NCBI GenBank assembly: GCA_949290035.1
Contig: CASEQO010000047.1
Span: 1-13,867, forward strand
Length of the DNA stretch: 13,867 nt
Reading direction: 5' to 3'
From: an uncultured Mycoplasmataceae bacterium
Lineage (GTDB): Bacteria; Bacillota_I; Bacilli_A; Mycoplasmatales; Mycoplasmoidaceae
The position numbers were made by a program, and so were the translations under genes. A model generated the notes under the pieces. The model had not been told where the DNA came from. It did no database searches and worked only from the letters and a program-made list of their open reading frames with translations. Shown in pieces: positions 7,771-13,867 of the stretch. Numbering within the stretch: position 1 is the stretch's first letter; every line of letters begins with the position of its first letter.

Positions 7771-7797
7771 AAAAATATGGCTTAATGCCATATTTTT
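7771..7797 (-). terminator. Rho-independent terminator of hsdMSR
   Basis: A perfect 11-bp stem, AAAAATATGGC (7771-7781) with GCCATATTTTT (7787-7797), closes a 5-nt loop. On the minus strand the stem ends in TTTTTATATA. It overlaps the hsdR stop codon (7796-7798). The symmetric A/T tails mean it could act in both directions. Confidence 0.8.
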
Positions 7798-10700
7798 AAA
7801 GTATATATATGAATTGGTCTAATAGTTTATCTAATTCTTCAATAACCTTACTTTTCTTTTTTGAATAATCACTTATAATATTATCAGTCTTTGAAAATCT
7901 TGATAATTTTTCTTTAAATAATTTTGTTATGTTGTCCCCAATTATTTTAACAGAACCTTGTCTTAGACATTCTTCAAAAAAGTCTCTAACTTTTTCTAAA
8001 TCAAGATTTTCATTACTAGCTAATTGTTCTAATAATTCATTTTTTCTTTTTTCTGCTAAATCATATATATTTTCTTCAATATCTTCATATGATTTAGAAC
8101 CATTCATTATTTCTTCATTATATAAATTAATAAATAATTCTATAAGCTCTTTTTTAGAAGATAGTGTAGGACTTGAATTTAATATAGTTAATAATTCAGT
8201 TTTTATTTGTTTATCTTTTAAACCAAACTTTTCTTTATTCTCAAATATAAATTTAGATATATAATCTACATCTATATTATCATTTTGATCAACCAACTCT
8301 TTTTCAAAAACTATATCATCTAAAATACTTGTTGTTTTAGAATCATTGTCTTCTTTTAGTTCTCTATTAAACTTTTGATATCAACCTAAATAATCTTGCA
8401 TTTCTCTATCACTTATTTGTCTAATATCATCACCAACAAATTCCTCAAATGATAATAAAATATTTCTAAGTCTTAGTAATTTACCAAAGATATGCATAAA
8501 ATTTACTTTATCTTCAATAGTATAAATTTTACTATTACTCATTATTCCATAATCATTTTTAATTTGCTGTAATACTTTTAAATATCCTGGTTCTTCAATA
8601 TTAGTACTTTCATCTTTATATCCATAATAGTAATCATTAAATGATTTAATTAGTATAGATGTTTTACTAGAACCCTGACTATATATAGTAATAGCTTTAT
8701 CTAATTCTTTTTTTAATGGTCTAAAAGAAACTATATTACCATGATGCTTTATTTTATTAAATATTCTATTAGTTCTTGAAAATGCTTGAATTAATCCATG
8801 CATATTTAATCATTTATCAACTCATAATGTATTTAATGTTGGTGCATCAAAACCTGTTAAAAACATATTAACCACTAATAAAATATCAATTTCTTTATTT
8901 TTTACATTTAATGATAAATGTCTATAATAATTTTGAAATTTTTCATTAGATGTATCAAATGTAGTGCTAAACATTTTGTTATAATCTTTTATTGCTTCTT
9001 CTAAAAAATCTCTAGATGATTTATCTAAACTATCTACTGATTCATTATTTTCATCATCAAATTCTATAAATTCATCAACATCATTTCTTTGTTCATTTGG
9101 AGCATAAGAAAATATAGTAGCAATTTTTAAATCAATATTATTTCTATTTTCTAATTGTCTTTTAAATTCTAAATAATATTTTTTTAATAAAGAAATATTT
9201 GATATAGCAAAGATAGAATTAAATCCTTTTACATCTATTTTAGATCTTTTTTCTTCTATGGTTGGTTTCTTCTTTTTAGCAATTTCATCAATATTAGTAA
9301 TTGAATCAAATTTATATGATTCATTTCTCATAGTTTGTTTATTAAAATTATCTAATATGTATGTAACAATATTAGAAACTCTTTCATCATTTTCTAATAC
9401 TTCTTTAGTATTAATTGAATAAACATCTTCATCTTCAAAATATGTTTTCTTATCAAAGGTTTTTTCTATTTGGTTATATCTAAATTTAAGTACATTACCA
9501 TCTTTGATAGCGTCAATAATTATATATTGGTGTAAACAATCACCAAATAATTGTTCAGTTGTTACATTAAATTTATTAGTATCTATTTCAGTATTAATTT
9601 TATTACCACCATATTTCAATGCAGCATTTTCAGCAAATATTGGTGTTCCTGTAAATCCAAAGATATTGTATTTTTTGAAGTTTTTAATAATTGCTTTATG
9701 CATATCACCAAATTGAGATCTATGACATTCATCAAAAATTAAAACAACATGCTTTTTAAAAATACTATGTCCAGGATTTTTCTTTATAAAAGTAAATAAC
9801 TTTTGAATTGTTGTAACTATTATTTTAGAATCTTCAGATTCTTTTTCCAATACTTGTTGTAATTCTTTTGTACTACTTGTAGAGTTAGCTGAACCTTTTT
9901 TAAACTTATTATATTCATTAATTGTTTGATAGTCTAAATCTTTTCTATCAACTACAAATAATACTTTATCTATAAAATCAATATTTTCTAATAACTGAGC
10001 TGTTTTAAAAGATGTAACAGTTTTTCCAGATCCAGTTGTATGTCATATATACCCACCAGCTCTAGTAGTACCTAAAAATTCTTTATAATTATTGGAAATA
10101 ATTATTTTATTAATAATTTTTTCTGTAGCAGTTATTTGATAAGGTCTCATTATCAATAATCTTCTATCATAAGTAAAAATACAATATTTAGTAAGAATAT
10201 TTAATATTGTTCTTTTATTAAAGAAATGATGAGCAAAATCTTCTAATTCACTAATAATATTATTTTTTTGATCTGATCAATACATAGTAAATTTAAAACT
10301 TCTAGAAGCTTTAGATTTAATTTCTTTAGATTCACCATTACTATTAACATTTATATGTCTAGTAGTATTAGAATAATATTTAGTTTCTGTACCATTACTT
10401 ATTACAAATAATTGTACATATCTAAATAAATTAGTAAATGATGATTCTTTATATCTATTTATTTGATTAAATGCTTCTTCTAAATTATTACCTCTTCTTT
10501 TTAGTTCTATTTGTACTAAAGGAAGACCATTTACTAAAATAGTTACATCATATCTAACTTCATGTATTCCATATATATCTATATATTGATTAATAACTTG
10601 TAAGTTATTGTTATTAACATTTTTCTTATCTAAAAGATAAATGTTTTTATCAATACCATTATCTAAAGTTAATGTAATTATATAATCTTCTTGAATTATT

Positions 10701-11023
10701 TGAGTAGCATCTAAATAGTCCATATTGTCTTTATTTATAGATTTATATAATTTAGATCATTCATTATCAGAAAAGTTAATATTATTAAGTTTTTCTAGTT
10801 GTTTTCTTAAGTTATTTTCCAATTCTTTTAAATGTTTAGATTTCTCATATTTAGAAAAATCTAAATATTCATAACCTAAATTAATTAGATCTTTAATAAA
10901 TTTATTTTCTAATTGTTGTTCAGATTGTAATGAACCTTTAGCAAATTTACTTTGGATATATTCAAAAACAACTGTGTCTTTCTCAGTTGTTAATATTTGA
11001 TTATATGTTGATTTATTGTTCAT
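7796..11023 (-). CDS. hsdR: HsdR, type I restriction endonuclease / translocase subunit
   Basis: HsdR is the motor-nuclease of a type I restriction complex: it pumps unmodified DNA using ATP and cuts at a distance, and works only when bound to HsdM and HsdS. The frame has 1075 residues with six TGA-encoded Trp and is intact. The nuclease domain shows RYDV (Asp159), then NGLPLVQIELK with Glu173 and Lys175, a PD-(D/E)xK centre. Helicase motifs follow: TGSGKT (330-335), DECH (431-434), FGFTGTP (about 455-461), LTGFDAP, and QAFSRTNR (about 746-753). The Lys/Glu-rich C-terminal part would dock on the methylase. The ATG lies two bases after the hsdS stop with only a weak ribosome binding site, so it probably depends on translation of hsdS. 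Confidence 0.96.
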
Positions 11024-11025
11024 AA

Positions 11026-11595
11026 TTACTCATTAAATGTTAATAATTTATCTCTATAATATTCATGTTGTTTAGTTCTTAATTCTATTTCTTTTGGTAT
11101 ACCATTAGAAATATCATCTACTAATGAACTAAAATTATCTAATATTTCTACTATCTTGTTTTGAACTTCTAAAGAAGGGATTGGGATTTGTATATTTTCT
11201 AATGATTTAAATGGTAAATGATCTGGTATAGATTTTGTAGTTAATGTATAAATATATTCTTGTAAATTTATCAAAACATAATAAAGAAACCTTTTGTTTA
11301 CAAATTCTTCATTTGGAAACACTGAATAGCATACATCATTTGCTCAAAATTTTTCTTTTTGTCAATTAACATATCCAGCACTACCATATTGAGCTATTGT
11401 AATAGTATTTTCATCTCTATTATACTTATTGATTCTCCCAAAAATATTTTCACCACCTGATATAGCTATATATTTTCCATTATCATTTAAATCTCTTTTT
11501 GTTATTCTCTCACCTCTTTTAATAGAAGAAATATCTTTTAATAATTTGTATTGAATATTAATATTTTTATATAAACTATTTACCCCCCCCCTCAA
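11026..11595 (-). CDS. hsdS: HsdS 3' half (second target-recognition domain), out of frame with the 5' half
   Basis: This frame carries the second half of the specificity subunit. It begins inside the G9 run and contains a target-recognition domain (from [14 protein letters not shown] to the region of [14 protein letters not shown]) and the distal conserved helix ending [12 protein letters not shown]. Two TGA codons (VNW and KFW) read as Trp. It has no ATG near its beginning and no ribosome binding site; the only start-like codon is a TTG at 11595 with nothing upstream to support it. As the sequence stands it would not be made alone. With one G fewer in the run it joins the 5' half to give a 416-residue HsdS of normal length. 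The stop is two bases before hsdR. Confidence 0.85.
11035..11073 (-). repeat. Distal copy of a 39-bp direct repeat in hsdS
   Basis: This stretch matches 11645-11683 at 36 of 39 positions, with 19 consecutive identical bases. Both copies encode the conserved EYYRDKLL helix end. Recombination between the two copies would remove the second target-recognition domain and the G9 run (610 bp) in frame. Confidence 0.7.
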
Positions 11596-12277
11596 CTATA
11601 TTATTTATAGTTTCAATATCTTTATCATTTAATTCATCTAAATTAAATGATAATAACTTATCTCTATAATATTCATATTGTTTTTTTCTAAGAGTAAGTT
11701 CTGTGGTAAGTTCTGTGGTAAGTTCTGTGGTAAGTTCTGTGAAATTGTCAAGGATCTTGACAATTTCACGTTGAACTTCTATAGGAGGAATTGGGATTTC
11801 AATATCAAGAATATCAGACATAGATGGATGCTTTACACCACTCCCTCTATAAAATGATGAAATTAATTCATTTCTAGATTTTAGACAATAATAAATATAT
11901 TTTAAAGAAAATTTAGAATCATCAAAACTAGATGCTATTAGGTTTAATGCACTTACAAATCTGCCATTATAATATTTTATATTAGCTTCCCCACCTTCAG
12001 GAAGAGTTACTATTTCTAAATCGTTTACATATTCTTTAGCTAATTCATCATTTGTTCATCCATTAAAATTTCCTGTAGATATTAATTTTATATCTCCGTT
12101 TTCGATATTTATTTCTTTTAATTTTGAAGAAGATATACCCTTTTTAATTTCTAATATTTTTTGCTGCTTTTCATGACTAACATTTTGAAATTTTTTATTT
12201 CATATAGTTACTTTTCAAATTGGAATTCATTCTATATAATTATTATATTTTTTTAAAAGATTAGATATTTTACTCAT
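11576..12277 (-). CDS. hsdS: HsdS 5' half (first target-recognition domain plus central spacer), truncated by G9 slippage
   Basis: HsdS chooses the DNA target; each of its two recognition domains reads half of a split site, and conserved helices set the spacing. Translation from the ATG at 12277 (strong AAGGAG, 8-nt overlap with hsdM) gives the first recognition domain (about 1-150), then [18 protein letters not shown] and the central helix with four TELT repeats (180-195). It ends GGGK at a TAG, 233 residues in, because of the G9 run. Four Trp codons are TGA. With G8 the frame would continue into the second half (416 residues). Half-length HsdS proteins of the EcoR124/EcoDXXI type can dimerise and give working enzymes for symmetric sites, so this state may be a specificity change and not a loss. 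Confidence 0.9.
11583..11591 (-). repeat. G9 homopolymer (C9 on + strand) in hsdS, putative phase switch
   Basis: Nine consecutive G residues on the coding strand lie at the junction of the two hsdS halves, in DNA with very few G or C runs. The upstream frame meets TAG at 11576; the downstream frame is displaced by one base. Removing one G (or adding two) fuses them. Long G runs inside genes are the classic slipped-strand phase-variation signal. Confidence 0.85.
11645..11683 (-). repeat. Proximal copy of a 39-bp direct repeat in hsdS
   Basis: This is the partner of 11035-11073 (three differences in 39). It encodes EYYRDKLL at the end of the first conserved region. Such repeats flank the second recognition domain in many hsdS genes and are sites where domains are exchanged. 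Confidence 0.7.
11693..11740 (-). repeat. Four 12-bp tandem repeats in the hsdS spacer (TELT x4)
   Basis: The unit ACAGAACTTACC (coding strand) occurs four times head to tail; three copies are exact and the last ends ACT. Each unit encodes Thr-Glu-Leu-Thr without disturbing the frame. The position, right after the ILDNF element and before the KKQYEYYR helix, is that of the TAEL repeats whose copy number (two or three) sets the target spacing in EcoR124I and EcoR124II. Confidence 0.92.
11739..11769. repeat. Perfect 14-bp inverted repeat in hsdS next to the TELT repeats
   Basis: The arms 11739-11752 and 11756-11769 are exact complements (GTGAAATTGTCAAG and its reverse) separated by GAT. It lies within codons for [11 protein letters not shown] and abuts the 12-bp repeats. 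A palindrome this long in coding DNA is unusual. It could promote fork pausing and repeat slippage, or mark a recombination point. Confidence 0.6.
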
Positions 12278-13829
12278 TATCAATCTCCTTGATAATTAAG
12301 TCAATATTCTTTCTTAATTCGTTTACTTTATTAGATACTTCTTGAATTTCTTTATTTAATGCTTTTATATCAATAACTTCTTTAACTTCATTTGACTCTA
12401 CATAATTACTTACTGATAAGTCATAATTATTTTTAATAATTTCATCTATATTAACTAATTTAGAATAATGTTCTGATTCTTTCTTTTTTAAAAAAGTATT
12501 TAATATATTGTTAATATTTTCTTCAGTTAATTTATTTTGATTTGTTTCTTTAATAAATTCTTTTGATGCATCTATAAATAAGATTTTATTGTCTTGTTTA
12601 GATTTAGACATTACCATAATATCTGTAGTTATAGAAGTACCATAAAACAAGTTTTCTGGTAATGCTATAATAGCTTCTATATAGTTATTATCTACAAGAT
12701 ATTTTCTAATCTTTTGTTCAGCTCCACTTCTATAAAAGATTCCAGGAAAACATACTATAGCAGCTTTACCTTTTTCATCTAATAAATATAACGAATGCAT
12801 AATAAATGCAAAATCAGATTTAGAAGATGGTGCAAGAATACCTGCTGGAGCATACCTTTCATCATTTATTAATAAAGGATCATCTTTACCTGGTCACACT
12901 TTAGAATAAGGAGGATTAGATACTATAATTTCATATCTAGAATCTAAACTATGTTTTGGTTCTAATAATGTATCTCCTCTTCTAATATCAAATTTAGAAA
13001 AATTTATATTATGTAAAAACATATTCATTTTACACAATATAAAAGTTTGATAATTTGATTCTTGACCAAAATATCCTTTCTTTACATTTTCACTACCTAA
13101 TATTTTTCCTGCTTGTAATAGTAGTGATCCAGATCCACAAGCTGGATCATATACACTATCAACTTTTTGCTTATTTCCTATTGCTAATAAAGTTAGTAAT
13201 TTACTAACTTCTTGAGGAGTAAAATATTCCCCCCCCGCTTTACCAGCTTTAGAAGCATATAATCCCATTAAATATTCATATGCATCTCCAAAAACATCAT
13301 TATTAGAGTCAGTAAATTCTCCTAAATCTAGTGTAGAAATAATTTCCATTATTTTTAAAATATATTGATTCCTAATTATTAATGTTTCTCCTAGGTTTTG
13401 AGATGTTAAATTAATATCCATAAATATTTCTTTTACATTATTTTCTGATTCAGTTCCAATAGCTGAATTTTCTATTTTATTAAAAATATTTTTTAATATG
13501 GTATTAATTTCTTCCTTGTTTTGTCTAGCTTTTTCTAACACATTGCAAAACAATTCAGAAGGATAGATGAAAAATCCTTTTTCATTTACGATGCTACTAA
13601 CTATATCTTCTGATATTTGACTATCATCTAATTTTGAATAATCAAAATCATCATCTTCAGTTTGTTTAATATAATTAGCTATATTTTCACTAATATATCT
13701 ATAAAATAAGAAAACAAAGATGTAATTTTTAAAATCTCATCCATCTATTGTTCCTCTTAATTCATCTGCTATTTTTCAAATATTACTAAATAATTTTGAT
13801 TTATTATCATTACTATAATTATCTGACAT
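12270..13829 (-). CDS. hsdM: HsdM, type I N6-adenine DNA methyltransferase subunit
   Basis: HsdM transfers a methyl group from S-adenosylmethionine to adenine in the target chosen by HsdS; two copies join one HsdS. The frame has 519 residues, close to HsdM of EcoR124. It reads through three TGA codons as Trp (NIW, DGW and KVWPG). An N-terminal helical domain (WKIADELRGTIDGWDFK) is followed by GGEYFTPQEV (199-208), motif I DPACGSG (228-234) and the catalytic NPPY (305-308). A coiled-coil-like Lys/Glu-rich tail ends the protein. Its Gly199-Gly200 codons lie in a G8 run (13236-13229), in frame here. The ATG follows AAAGGA, 9 nt upstream. The stop overlaps the hsdS start by 8 nt. Any promoter lies in the last 38 bases or beyond the window. 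Confidence 0.96.
13229..13236 (-). repeat. G8 homopolymer (C8 on + strand) inside hsdM
   Basis: Eight G residues on the coding strand span the codons for Ala-Gly-Gly-Glu just before YFTP. The frame is intact at this length. Gain or loss of one G would end HsdM near residue 200, before motif I and NPPY, and so remove methylation and, with it, restriction. Confidence 0.8.
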
Positions 13830-13867
13830 AATAGTTAATCCTTTCTTTGTTATTTATATTAATCTAG

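Noticed and set aside
7929..8264. Plus-strand open frame of 111 codons
   Set aside because: Antisense to the C-terminal part of hsdR; no ribosome binding site and no recognisable domain.
9504..9742. Two overlapping plus-strand frames of 70 and 63 codons
   Set aside because: Antisense to the helicase core of hsdR, overlapping each other; shadows of the real gene.
11362..11595. Second hsdS half as a separate gene starting at TTG 11595
   Set aside because: No ribosome binding site, and the reading frame enters exactly through the G9 run; a slipped single gene explains it better.
319..13829. Many apparent nonsense mutations (TGA) in sufB, sufS, hsdR, hsdM, the ATPase gene and fic
   Set aside because: They fall at Trp positions, and reading TGA as Trp restores family-length proteins; this is the genetic code, not gene decay.

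Overview
The window reads as a Mollicutes chromosome. It is very AT-rich (about a quarter G+C or less by eye), every gene I can support lies on the minus strand, and TGA is read as tryptophan. Conserved Trp positions in SufB, SufS, HsdR and HsdM fall on TGA, and with TGA read through, each gene except hsdS becomes one uninterrupted frame. By my reading, all 20 Trp codons in the restriction-modification and ATPase genes are TGA; TGG appears only in the suf and fic genes. A complete sufCDSUB operon plus this code fits a Spiroplasma/Entomoplasma-like or Mycoplasma-like lineage. The exact genus is inference.

Layout in the direction of transcription (right to left): (1) 13829-7796, a type I restriction-modification operon hsdM-hsdS-hsdR of the EcoR124 (IC-like) kind, closed by a strong hairpin terminator at the hsdR stop. 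(2) 7795-7504, a dense regulatory stretch with two near-identical TGTGA-N6-TCACA palindromes 33 bp apart, three tandem 23-bp repeats and two -10 candidates. (3) 7503-6253, an AAA_14/DUF4143-type ATPase. (4) 6252-5867, a gene-free stretch with two terminator-like hairpins, a small higher-G+C relic and a 30-bp palindrome at the fic promoter. (5) 5866-4682, a Fic-domain protein with a C-terminal winged-helix-like tail. (6) 4640-319, the iron-sulfur assembly operon sufC-sufD-sufS-sufU-sufB, with consecutive genes overlapping by 1-14 nt, closed by a terminator at 282-307. (7) 1-281, no supported gene, one long hairpin.

The most interesting part is the restriction-modification operon, which appears to carry three independent slippage-prone switches. 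A G8 run lies inside hsdM, next to its conserved GEYFTP motif, and is in frame here. A G9 run lies between the two halves of hsdS and is out of frame here: it ends HsdS at 233 residues instead of 416. A 12-bp repeat (four copies of Thr-Glu-Leu-Thr) lies in the central spacer of hsdS, the position where EcoR124-type enzymes change spacer length by repeat number. Together these predict a methylome that can switch on/off, switch between a full-length and a half-subunit specificity, and change target spacing. Loss of hsdS-hsdR translational coupling in the present state might also reduce restriction.

The suf genes form an ordinary housekeeping module: SufS desulfurase, SufU sulfur acceptor and SufBCD scaffold. 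Its oddity is an unusually short SufD. The ATPase and fic genes sit between housekeeping and defence genes and look like accessory cargo.
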